The notes under the pieces are model-generated. The model made no database searches, had not been told where the DNA came from, and saw only the letters and a program-made list of their open reading frames with translations. Positions 1 to 7,500 of a DNA stretch of 9,404 nt are shown piece after piece. The stretch is taken from the NCBI GenBank assembly GCA_937913075.1, contig CALEPU010000250.1, positions 1 through 9,404 of the forward strand, written 5' to 3'. Numbering within the stretch: the first letter of the stretch is position 1; each line of letters opens with the position of its first letter. The position numbers and the translations under genes were made by a program. Origin of the DNA: an uncultured Clostridia bacterium. GTDB lineage: Bacteria; Bacillota; Clostridia; Christensenellales; CAG-138.

Positions 1-21
1 TTTGATGAGCATTTTATTGTT

Positions 22-441
22 ATGAAATATGTTATGTATTTTATCAATGCAATAAGTCTTGAAGACTATATAACAGGAACTGCTCAGCCCAAAATGAATC
101 AAGCAAATATAATGAAGATAAAAAAGAGCCTGAAAAACAACGTCACCGTTTACGGTACGGTAAAGGATTACTTCGAGAAGGACAAGGGCAGGCACGTTTA
201 CCCCATACTCACTTATACCACCGAGGAGGGACGCAATGTCACCTCCACCTATACGGTGCAGGATACAAAAAGGCGCTATGATATCGGCAGCGAGGAACTC
301 ATATGCTATGACCCTCAGGATCCCATGTTTTTCTATTTTGCAGGTCATGAGGATGAGCTCACCAGAGACTATGTCCGCTTCCTTTTCATAGGCGGCGTCA
401 TCGCTGCAATAGTGCTTATCTTAGCCCTGGCAACATTGTAA
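22..441 (+). CDS. DUF3592-like small membrane protein, 5' end uncertain
   Basis: No function can be assigned. The 139-residue reading has a central beta-rich stretch (about residues 41-100) of the kind seen in DUF3592 proteins: 'VYGTVKDY', then 'YPILTYTTEEGR', then 'YDIGSEELICYDPQDP'. A hydrophobic segment at about 119-139 looks like a single C-terminal membrane helix that ends the protein. DUF3592 proteins usually also have an N-terminal helix; here residues 1-40 are AT-rich in DNA and show no clear helix. The ATG at 22 has no visible Shine-Dalgarno sequence, and the frame stays open to base 1, so the gene may begin upstream of the window or at a later ATG (34, 94 or 112). It ends 16 nt before purN and could be co-transcribed with it, but nothing links it to purine synthesis. 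Family assignment rests on pattern resemblance only. Confidence 0.6.
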   Translation: MKYVMYFINAISLEDYITGTAQPKMNQANIMKIKKSLKNNVTVYGTVKDYFEKDKGRHVYPILTYTTEEGRNVTSTYTVQDTKRRYDIGSEELICYDPQDPMFFYFAGHEDELTRDYVRFLFIGGVIAAIVLILALATL

Positions 442-457
442 ACAGGAGGAATACACC

Positions 458-1033
458 ATGAAGAATATAGTCGTGCTCGTTTCGGGCGGCGGCACCAATT
501 TGCAGGCGCTTTTAGACGCGGAAGGAAGGGGCGAAATGCCGCACGTTGATCTCACGCTCGTCGTATCGAACAACGAAAAGGCTTACGCTCTCAAAAGGGC
601 GCAGGAAGCCGGCGTTGAGGGGGTTTTTATTAAAAACGACGGCGACTTTGAGACAAGGCTCACGGAGCTTCTCGCCGAACGCGGCATTGATATGATCATC
701 CTCGCGGGCTTCATGAGAATACTCTCGGCGGATTTTATAAAGGACTTCGAGGGCAGGATAATAAACATCCACCCATCGCTGATACCTTCCTTCTGCGGCA
801 AGGGGTTTTACGGGCTCAGAGTTCATGAGGCGGCGCTGGCACGCGGCGTTAAGCTCACCGGCGCGACGGTACATATCGTCACCGCCGAGGCGGACGCAGG
901 TCCCATACTCATGCAGAAGGCTGTCGAGGTATTGGAAGGCGATACCCCCGAGATACTGCAAAAGCGCGTCATGCGCGAAGCGGAATGGGTCATGCTGCCA
1001 AGGGCCGCGGAGCTGCTTGCGGCGCAATTATAA
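458..1033 (+). CDS. purN: Phosphoribosylglycinamide formyltransferase (GAR transformylase)
   Basis: Cytoplasmic enzyme of purine step 3: it transfers the formyl group of 10-formyl-THF to GAR, giving FGAR. The 191-residue length is normal for PurN. Near the N-terminus 'VLVSGGGTNLQ' (residues 7-17) matches the phosphate-binding loop. The catalytic block 'INIHPSLIPSF' contains Asn103 and His105, and 'EADAGP' contributes Asp146, the three residues expected for catalysis. 'SFCGKGFYG' (111-119) is the variant loop I associate with clostridial PurN in place of the proteobacterial form. The start at 458 is set by AGGAGGA at 444-450, 7 nt upstream. It follows the membrane-protein gene by 16 nt and precedes the cyclohydrolase gene by 58 nt. 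FolD, encoded at the end of the cluster, would supply its cofactor. No sign of damage. Confidence 0.97.
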   Translation: MKNIVVLVSGGGTNLQALLDAEGRGEMPHVDLTLVVSNNEKAYALKRAQEAGVEGVFIKNDGDFETRLTELLAERGIDMIILAGFMRILSADFIKDFEGRIINIHPSLIPSFCGKGFYGLRVHEAALARGVKLTGATVHIVTAEADAGPILMQKAVEVLEGDTPEILQKRVMREAEWVMLPRAAELLAAQL

Positions 1034-1091
1034 ATTATTTGCGTCGGTGCGATATGAAATAATTACGCATTACGAATTTACCGGAGGTAAC
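1034..1091 (+). repeat. Spacer with degenerate heptad repeat (GNATTAC-like)
   Basis: This 58-nt AT-rich spacer between purN and the cyclohydrolase gene contains heptads in tandem: AATTACG (1061-1067), CATTACG (1068-1074), then AATTTAC (1075-1081). An 11-mer, ATTACGCATTA (1062-1072), recurs exactly at 4452-4462. The 10-mer ATTACGAATT (1069-1078) recurs as its reverse complement at 4407-4416. GCGATATG (1049-1056) recurs at 3096-3103. The sharing across three spacers suggests remnants of one dispersed repeat family. The ribosome binding site GGAGGT (1083-1088) of the next gene lies directly after the repeat. Confidence 0.55.
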
Positions 1092-1781
1092 ATGAACGAC
1101 TTATACACACTTCTCCGCACTCAAAGCTACGCGGGGCGCGGCATCATCATAGGCACGACGCCTTCGGGCAGGAGCGTTTTTGCGTACTTCATAATGGGGC
1201 GTTCGGCTTCGAGCCGTGCGCGCAGGTTTACGGAGAGCGGCGAGGATATAGTGATAAAAAACATCGGCGGCGATCCCCAGCATCCCGAGCTGATACTCTA
1301 CGCTCCCGTTAGGAAGCTTGACGGAAGGACGATCGTCACCAACGGCGATCAGACCGACACGATATACGAAGCCCTGCGGCTGGGGGGCAGTTTTGAGTCC
1401 GCGCTGATGACGCGTGCTTTCGAGCCCGACCCGCCTCATTTTACTTCAAGAATAAGCTGCCTTACAGAGCCCTGCGGCTCATACGCGCTTTCTATCTTAA
1501 AGCCGGCAGACCGTGAGGGGAGCGTCTGTGTGAGGGAGTTCTTCCGCTATGAGCGGCAGCCCTGTCACGGGCATTACATACACACCTACGCCGGCACGGA
1601 GCACACCGCGCAAGGCGACGTGCTCACGCCCTTTGCGGGCGAGCCCTATGAGGTCAATATCCCCGATGATTTAAGGGAGTTTGCCGACCTCGTCTGGAAC
1701 GGCATAAATGAGGAGAACAAGGTCGCGCTCGCCGTGAGGGACATGCAAAGCGGAGAGACGATCATTATCAATAAGTATTGA
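1092..1781 (+). CDS. IMP cyclohydrolase, PurO-like (archaeal-type family)
   Basis: Likely closes FAICAR to IMP, the last step of purine synthesis. The 229-residue protein starts with 'GRGIIIGTTPSGRSVFAYF' (residues 15-33), followed by 'IMGRSASSRARRF', the N-terminal signature of the IMP cyclohydrolase family first known as PurO in archaea (an Ntn-hydrolase-like fold). It is unrelated to the MGS-like cyclohydrolase domain of ordinary bifunctional PurH. The adjacent gene encodes only the transformylase half of PurH, which strongly supports this role. The start at 1092 is chosen because GGAGGT (1083-1088) lies just upstream; the frame is open back to about 825 but that extension overlaps purN and is not credible. 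The TGA stop (1779-1781) overlaps the ribosome binding site of the next gene, so the two are probably translationally coupled. I recognise the family from overall pattern and did not verify individual active-site residues. Confidence 0.87.
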   Translation: MNDLYTLLRTQSYAGRGIIIGTTPSGRSVFAYFIMGRSASSRARRFTESGEDIVIKNIGGDPQHPELILYAPVRKLDGRTIVTNGDQTDTIYEALRLGGSFESALMTRAFEPDPPHFTSRISCLTEPCGSYALSILKPADREGSVCVREFFRYERQPCHGHYIHTYAGTEHTAQGDVLTPFAGEPYEVNIPDDLREFADLVWNGINEENKVALAVRDMQSGETIIINKY

Positions 1782-1785
1782 GGAG
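1780..1785 (+). promoter_or_regulatory. Ribosome binding site of AICAR transformylase, overlapping purO stop
   Basis: GAGGAG shares bases with the TGA stop of the cyclohydrolase gene and lies 7 nt before the ATG at 1793. It decides that start over an in-frame TTG at 1778, which would bury the site inside the coding region. The overlap suggests coupled translation of the two halves of the last IMP-forming reactions. Confidence 0.8.
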
Positions 1786-1792
1786 CAGAAAA

Positions 1793-2977
1793 ATGCACGA
1801 GCTGACTTTAAAATACGGCTGCAACCCCAATCAGCAGCCAGCGAAGCTTTTTATGGAGGATGGGAGCGAGCTGCCCTTTGAGGTATTGAACGGAGCTCCC
1901 GGTTATATCAATTTTCTCGACGCTTTGAACGCATGGCAGCTTGTGAGGGAGCTGAAAGCGGCACTTTCGCTGCCTGCCGCGGCTTCCTTCAAGCACGTCA
2001 GCCCTGCCGGCGCCGCAGTCGGGCTCCCCATGGATGAGGTCACTCGGCGCAAGCTCTTCGTTGACGATATAGAGGGCTTGAACGAAAGCCCGCTCGCCTG
2101 CGCCTACGCCGCCGCAAGGGGCGCGGACAGGATGAGCTCCTTCGGCGATTTCATAGCGCTTTCCGATATTTGCGACGTGACGACGGCGAAAATAATCAAG
2201 CGAGAGGTCTCCGACGGCATTATAGCTCCCGACTACGAGCCCGAGGCGCTGGAGCTCTTGAAGAGCAAAAAGGGCGGCAAATACTGCATAATCAAGATGG
2301 ACGAGAGCTACAAGGCGCAAGAGACGGAGGTGAAGCAGGTCTTCGGCGTGAGCTTCATGCAGCGCCGCAACGACGCAAGCATCACCATGGACTGCCTTGA
2401 AAACATCGTCACCTTTAATAAGGCGCTTCCCGAGAGCGCCAAGCGCGATCTCATCGTCGCAATGATAACCTTAAAATACACACAATCCAACTCGGTCTGC
2501 TATGCTCTTGACGGTCAGGCAATAGGCGTCGGCGCTGGTCAGCAGTCGAGGATACACTGCACGCGGCTCGCGGGCGACAAGGCGGACAACTGGCTCCTGC
2601 GCGGGAGCGGGAAGGTATTGAACCTGCCCTTCCGCGATGATATCAAACGCCCGGACCGCGATAACTGCATCGACTGTTATCTGACGGGAAGGTACGACGA
2701 GGTCGCCTCGGAGGGCGTATGGCAGAGCTTCTTTACAAGAAAGCCGGAGCCCATGACCGAAGAAGAAAAGCGCGCGTTCCTTTCGGAGCACACGGGGCTT
2801 AGCTTGGCGAGCGACGCTTTCTTCCCGTTTACGGACAACATAATGCGCGCCTATAAGAGCGGCGTGCGGTTCATAGTCCAGCCAGGCGGCTCCAAGGCCG
2901 ACCCGCAGGTTACAGAATGCTGTGATAAGCTCGGGATCACTATGGTAATGAACGGCATGAGGCTGTTTCATCACTGA
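1793..2977 (+). CDS. AICAR formyltransferase, stand-alone (PurH transformylase domain only)
   Basis: Catalyses purine step 9: AICAR plus 10-formyl-THF gives FAICAR. The 394-residue protein begins directly with the transformylase domain ('LKYGCNPNQQPAKL', residues 6-19); the N-terminal MGS-like IMP cyclohydrolase domain of ordinary PurH is absent. 'ASFKHVSPAGAAVG' carries the catalytic Lys67-His68 pair. Further conserved blocks are 'ADRMSSFGDFIALSDICD' (111-128), 'KYTQSNSVCYA' (228-238), 'GVGAGQQSRIHC' from 245, and the C-terminal 'MRLFHH'. Length and motifs resemble the transformylase domain of animal ATIC rather than the shorter domain of typical bacterial PurH. The missing activity is presumably provided by the neighbouring PurO-like protein. 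The TGA stop lies inside a perfect 6-bp hairpin stem (2975-2990). Confidence 0.95.
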   Translation: MHELTLKYGCNPNQQPAKLFMEDGSELPFEVLNGAPGYINFLDALNAWQLVRELKAALSLPAAASFKHVSPAGAAVGLPMDEVTRRKLFVDDIEGLNESPLACAYAAARGADRMSSFGDFIALSDICDVTTAKIIKREVSDGIIAPDYEPEALELLKSKKGGKYCIIKMDESYKAQETEVKQVFGVSFMQRRNDASITMDCLENIVTFNKALPESAKRDLIVAMITLKYTQSNSVCYALDGQAIGVGAGQQSRIHCTRLAGDKADNWLLRGSGKVLNLPFRDDIKRPDRDNCIDCYLTGRYDEVASEGVWQSFFTRKPEPMTEEEKRAFLSEHTGLSLASDAFFPFTDNIMRAYKSGVRFIVQPGGSKADPQVTECCDKLGITMVMNGMRLFHH

Positions 2978-3120
2978 CGCGTAAGCGTCAGCGCTTGCCA
3001 AAGGCAGGCATTTCGCACGGGAAGCATATATTCGGCTTTTGCCCCGCGCCAAATAAGCTCCATTGGAGCTTGCGATACTTGTCGCCCTGCGGCAAGCGAT
3101 ATGCCGACCTCGCCGGCGTG
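2975..3120. repeat. Cluster of small hairpins in the purH-purD spacer
   Basis: No gene is visible in the 163-nt spacer. It contains several tight inverted repeats: TGACGC-GTAA-GCGTCA (2975-2990), GCTTGCC-AAA-GGCAGGC (2993-3009, one G-U pair), AAGCTCC-ATT-GGAGCTT (3055-3071) and CTTGTCGC-CCT-GCGGCAAG (3078-3096, one G-U pair). TGCGATA (3071-3077) and GCGATATG (3096-3103) flank the last hairpin, and GCGATATG also occurs at 1049-1056. The layout, short palindromes linked by 'cgata' motifs, looks like a dispersed clostridial hairpin repeat. None of the hairpins is followed by a T-run, so they are not obvious terminators; as RNA they could affect mRNA processing or stability between purH and purD. 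Confidence 0.6.
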
Positions 3121-3127
3121 AAAACAA

Positions 3128-3134
3128 CGGAGGA
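3128..3134 (+). promoter_or_regulatory. Ribosome binding site that sets the purD start
   Basis: CGGAGGA lies 6 nt before the ATG at 3141. The frame is open upstream to 3063, but that stretch is the hairpin spacer and encodes nothing resembling PurD, so the start at 3141 is preferred. Confidence 0.85.
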
Positions 3135-3140
3135 CTGAAA

Positions 3141-4415
3141 ATGAGATTAATGGTCATCGGCGGCGGAGGCCGCGAATACTACATTGCAAAGAGGCTTGCC
3201 AAGGACCCTCGGGTGACGGCGCTTTTTGTGCTGCCGGGCAACGGCGGCATGCGGGAATTTGCCTCGTGCGTCGATATAAAGGCGACGGACATTGAGGGCA
3301 TAAAGGCCTTTGCCGTCAATGAGAAAATAGATTTCGCGGTCGTCACTCCCGACGATCCCCTGGCGCTTGGCGCGGTCGACGTTTTGGAGGCGGCGGGTAT
3401 AAGGTGCTTCGGCCCTGCCGCGTCCGCCGCAAGGATCGAGGCAAGCAAATCCTTTGCAAAGGCGCTCATGCAGAAGTACGGCATTCCCACAGCTCAAAGC
3501 CGCTGCTTTGAAGATATGGAGGAGGCGCTCGCGTACGCCGCAGGTTGCCCACTGCCCACCGTTATCAAGGCGGACGGGCTTGCTCTCGGCAAGGGCGTTT
3601 TCATCTGCCGCACAAGGGAGGAGGCGGCAGAGGCGGTTCGCGAGCTTTTGAGCGGAGCGCGCTGCGGTGAAAGCGGCAAGAGGATACTCATTGAGGAATT
3701 CCTCGAAGGACTCGAGGTGACGATGCTTTCCCTGACCGACGGGCGGACGCTTGTGCCGCTCGTATCCTCGATGGATCACAAGACGATAGGCGAGGGCGGC
3801 GTCGGCCCCAACACGGGCGGAATGGGCGTTATAGCCCCCAATCCCTTCTATACCGAGGATATAGCGCGGGAGTGCATGGAAAGGATATTCCTGCCTACTG
3901 TGCGCGCTATGGAGGCTGAGGGATGTCCGTTTTCCGGCTGCCTCTACTTTGGGCTGATGCTGACGGCGGCAGGTCCCAAGGTGATAGAATATAACTGCCG
4001 CTTTGGCGATCCGGAGTGCCAGACGGTGCTGCCGCTTTTGAAGACGGATCTGCTCGACGCATTCCTCGCCGTGCGCGAGGGGAGGCTTTCCGAGCTTCCG
4101 ATAGAGTTTGAGGATAAGGCGGTCTGCTGCGTGGTCTTAGCCTCGGGCGGGTACCCGGGCTCCTACCGCAAGGGACTGCATATCAATATCGACCCTGCCG
4201 CCTTTGACGGCGCTGAGCTTTCCGTAGTCCACGCGGGAACCAGGCTGACCTCGGCGGGCTACGCAACGGCGGGCGGCAGAGTTATTAACGTCGTCGCCAA
4301 GGCCCAAAGGCTTGAAGACGCCGTCGCAATGGCTTATAATGGAGCTGAAAAGGTAAAATTCGAAGGCGCTTATTACAGGAAGGATATCGGCGCAAGCGCG
4401 ATCCGGAATTCGTAA
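3141..4415 (+). CDS. purD: Phosphoribosylamine-glycine ligase (GAR synthetase)
   Basis: Cytoplasmic ATP-grasp ligase of purine step 2: phosphoribosylamine, glycine and ATP give GAR. The 424-residue length is normal. The N-domain starts 'MRLMVIGGGGREYY', followed by 'LPGNGG'. The ATP-grasp domain covers roughly residues 100-300, with 'KADGLALGKGV' (143-153), 'GPNTGGMG' (222-229) and 'IEYNCRFGDPECQ' (282-294), in which Glu283 and Asn285 are the expected metal ligands. The C-domain follows to 'YYRKDIG'. Two oddities: the usual GREH is GREY here (Tyr13), and the last residues 'ASAIRNS' with the TAA stop appear to come from a repeat (GGAATTCGTAATTC, 4405-4418) overlapping the gene end. Neither looks disabling. 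A start codon further upstream (3063) is rejected for lack of homology. Confidence 0.96.
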   Translation: MRLMVIGGGGREYYIAKRLAKDPRVTALFVLPGNGGMREFASCVDIKATDIEGIKAFAVNEKIDFAVVTPDDPLALGAVDVLEAAGIRCFGPAASAARIEASKSFAKALMQKYGIPTAQSRCFEDMEEALAYAAGCPLPTVIKADGLALGKGVFICRTREEAAEAVRELLSGARCGESGKRILIEEFLEGLEVTMLSLTDGRTLVPLVSSMDHKTIGEGGVGPNTGGMGVIAPNPFYTEDIARECMERIFLPTVRAMEAEGCPFSGCLYFGLMLTAAGPKVIEYNCRFGDPECQTVLPLLKTDLLDAFLAVREGRLSELPIEFEDKAVCCVVLASGGYPGSYRKGLHINIDPAAFDGAELSVVHAGTRLTSAGYATAGGRVINVVAKAQRLEDAVAMAYNGAEKVKFEGAYYRKDIGASAIRNS

Positions 4416-4488
4416 TTCAAAATCGGACGCGCGGCATGAGAGAGGCTGCGCATTACGCATTATGCATTGCCGCCTTGCGGCGGCGCGG
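4405..4488. repeat. Heptad/inverted-repeat element between purD and purL
   Basis: The element begins inside the last codons of purD. AATTCGTAAT (4407-4416) and ATTACGCATT (4452-4461) form an inverted repeat matching at 9 of 10 positions, about 55 bp end to end. The right side is a triple heptad: GCATTAC, GCATTAT, GCATTGC (4450-4470). It runs into a perfect hairpin, GCCGCC-TTGC-GGCGGC (4469-4484). The same 11-mer ATTACGCATTA and 10-mer ATTACGAATT occur in the purN-purO spacer. The ribosome binding site of purL follows immediately. I read this as a degenerate MITE-like or short tandem heptad repeat; copy number elsewhere cannot be judged here. Confidence 0.6.
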
Positions 4489-4490
4489 AC

Positions 4491-4497
4491 AGGAGGG
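4491..4497 (+). promoter_or_regulatory. Ribosome binding site that sets the purL start
   Basis: AGGAGGG lies 3 nt before the ATG at 4501, a little closer than usual. It selects this start over an in-frame ATG at 4462, whose 13 extra codons would be encoded by the repeat and hairpin rather than by PurL-like sequence. Confidence 0.8.
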
Positions 4498-4500
4498 AAA

Positions 4501-7500
4501 ATGGTCTACCGAGTCTATGTTGAAAAGCGAGAGGGGTTTTCCACCGAGGCGGAGGGGCTTTTTAGTGAGCTTTGCGCTGCTGCGCCGGGGCTCAAAAGGG
4601 TTCGTCTGCTGCTGCGTTACGACGTGGAAAACATCAGCGAGGAGGAGTTTTTTGCCTGCTGCACGGGCGTTTTTGCCGATCCGCGCACAGACGTGCACAC
4701 CTTCACTCTGCCCGAGGGGGCGGACTGCGCTTTTGCTGCGGAATATCTGCCGGGTCAGTTTGACGACAGGGCGGATGCGGCGCAGCAGTGTATCAGGCTC
4801 GTGACCATGGGCTCAAACTGCACGGTGCGCACTGCGAGGGTATACCTGCTCTACGGAGGTATTACCGAGGCTGAATTGAAGGATATAAAGTCCCGTCTTA
4901 TAAACCCCGTCGACAGCCGTGAGGCCGAGATGCGGGAGTATGACAGCCTTGAAGCCAAGTATGACGAGCCTGACGGCGTAGACGTTATAGAGGGCTTTAC
5001 CGAGCTTGACGGCGATGGGCTGACGGCGCTGATCAAGAGCATGGGGCTTGCAATGGACAGGGGCGACGCAGAGTGCTGCCGCGAGTATTTTTTAAAGGAG
5101 GGCAGGCAGCCCACGTTGGCTGAGCTCACCGTGCTCGACACCTATTGGTCGGATCACTGCCGCCACACTACCTTCAACACAAGGCTTGAAAACATAGACA
5201 TTAAAGACGAAAACGCGCGCGCCGCTTACGAGCGCTATATGGAAATGCGCGAGCTTGTCGGGGATAAAAAGCCCATCACGCTGATGGACATGGCGACCCT
5301 CGGCACGAAATATTTGAAGAAGACGGGCACGCTCACCTCGCTTGACGAGTCCGAGGAGATCAACGCCTGCACTGTCAAGATCACCGCGGACGTCGACGGC
5401 AAAAAAGAGCCGTGGCTGCTGCTTTTCAAAAACGAAACGCACAATCACCCTACCGAGATAGAGCCTTACGGCGGCGCGGCGACCTGCGTCGGCGGAGCTA
5501 TACGCGATCCTCTTTCGGGCAGGGGCTATGTATACCAGAGCATGAGGGTCACCGGCGCTGCCGATCCGACCTCCGACTACACCATCCCGGGCAAGCTGCC
5601 CCAGCGCAGGATAGTGCGCGAGGCGGCGGAGGGCTTCTCCTCATACGGCAACAGAATAGGGCTTGCGACGGGGCAGGTGCAGGAGTATTATCATGCGGGC
5701 TACGCCGCAAAGCGCATGGAGGTCGGCGCGGTAATTGCCGCCGCTCCCGAGAAAAACGTGCGGCGTGAGCGTCCCGCCCCGGGCGACGCGGTGCTGCTTA
5801 TCGGCGGCAAAACGGGCAGGGACGGCTGCGGCGGAGCGACCGGCGCATCGAAGGCGCACACGGTGACCTCTATCGAGACCTGCGGCGCCGAGGTGCAGAA
5901 GGGCAACGCGCCCGAGGAGCGCAAGCTGCAAAGGCTCTTCCGCAACGCTGAGGCTGCAAAAATGATAAAGCGCTGCAACGATTTCGGCGCCGGCGGCGTA
6001 TCGGTCGCCATTGGCGAGCTTGCCGACGGGCTTTCGGTCGATCTCGACAAGGTACCCAAGAAGTACATGGGTCTGACCGCGACGGAGCTTGCGGTCTCCG
6101 AGTCGCAGGAGAGGATGGCGGTCGTCGTTGCGGCGGACGACGTCGAAGGGTTCATATCCCTCGCGGAAGCGGAGGGACTTTTGGCTGTCAAGGTGGCGGT
6201 CGTTACCGAGGAGCGCAGGCTGGTGCTCACCTTCAAAGGGCAGAAGGCAGTCGACCTCGACCGCGATTTTATCGACAGCAACGGCGCAAAAAAATACATG
6301 GACGTCGTTATCGAAAAGGGCGGCGCATTTTACGAGGCTCCCTACTGCACGCCGGACGCCTCGGCCTTCGCTGAGGAGACGAACAAGGAGGGCGTGAAGA
6401 TAGATAATCCCCGCGAGGCGAAGTTCAAAGCCAAGAGCTTCAAGGAAAAATTCCTCGACGCGGTTTCCGATCTGGACCGCTGCTCGCAGCGCGGGCTGGT
6501 GGAGCGCTTTGACTCGACCGTCGGCGCCAACACTGTGCTCTTCCCCTACGGCGGCGCGAGGAGGGCGACTCCCACGCAGGTAATGGCGGCAAAGCTGCCC
6601 ACTGCCTCAGGCAACACCTCCTCCTGCTCCTTGATGAGCCACGGCTTCGACCCCTACGTTTCGGAGGTTTCGCCCTTCATAGGGGCGTACTCGGCGGTAG
6701 TCTCCTCTGTCGCAAAGCTCATTGCCTCGGGCTGTGACGGCGATAAGATCTGGCTGAGCTTGCAGGAGTATTTCGAAAGGCCCGGCGCAAACCCCTCGTC
6801 TTGGGGCAAGCCCGCCGCGGCGCTGCTCGGCGCTTTGATGGCGCAGGCAGACCTCGGCTGTGCCGCGATAGGCGGCAAGGACTCCATGAGCGGCAGCTTT
6901 GAGGACATACACGTTCCGCCCACGCTTATAAGCTTTGCCGCCGGCATGGGCGAAAAGGACAATATCATCTCGCCGGAATTCAAGGCGGCGGGGCATAAAA
7001 TTATAAGGCTTACGGCAAAAAAGCAGGCGAACGGTCTGCCCGAGCCGGCGTCGCTCAAAACGCTCTTTACTTACGTTGAGCAGGGCGTCAAGGCGGGGCG
7101 TATCATCTCATGCCACGTTCCTCAGAGGGGCGGCGCGGCGGAGAGCATATTCCTGATGTCGCTCGGAAACTGCGTCGGCGCGAAGCTTGAAGCGGGATCA
7201 GAGCTCTTTAAGCCTGCCTGCGGCAGCTTTATTGCGGAGCTTGCGGACGGCGCATTACCTGAGCCCTGCGAGGCTTTCGATACCGAAATAATGGGCGAGA
7301 CAGTGAACGAAGCCGTTATCACCATGGGAAGCGAAAGCGTGAGCCTTGCTGAGCTTGAATCGGCTTACGAGGGCGTGTTGGAGGAAATATTCCCCACGGT
7401 CACTGCGGCGCAGAAGGGGGAGACGCTCGGAAAGCTTCCCTCCGCAAAACTGCCCGACGGGGAAGGAACGCCTCATTCCTTCAATATCATAAACAATGCT

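Noticed and set aside
825..1091. Upstream extension of the cyclohydrolase frame into purN
   Set aside because: It overlaps purN in another frame, is Arg/Ser-rich like a shadow frame, and a good ribosome binding site lies directly before the ATG at 1092.
1778..1792. TTG start for the AICAR transformylase
   Set aside because: The ribosome binding site lies inside this stretch, and the protein motif pattern begins after the ATG at 1793.
2975..3009. Intrinsic terminator after purH
   Set aside because: The two hairpins are stable but neither is followed by a run of T, and the downstream gene belongs to the same pathway.
2978..3140. Riboswitch (purine or THF) in the longest spacer
   Set aside because: The elements are independent tight palindromes with 3-4 nt loops; I see no purine-aptamer or THF-aptamer core and no terminator with a T-run before purD.
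2471..3157. Long minus-strand open frame opposite purH and the spacer
   Set aside because: It crosses a gene and a hairpin-filled spacer, shows no recognisable motif, and has the composition of an antisense shadow of GC-rich coding DNA.
1034..4488. CRISPR array suggested by recurring short repeats
   Set aside because: Repeat units are 7 bp in tandem without spacers of uniform length, and copies are in separate gene boundaries and both orientations.
5700..6299. 199-residue minus-strand open frame inside purL
   Set aside because: Ser/Ala-rich low-complexity product antisense to a fully motif-supported PurL; a shadow frame.
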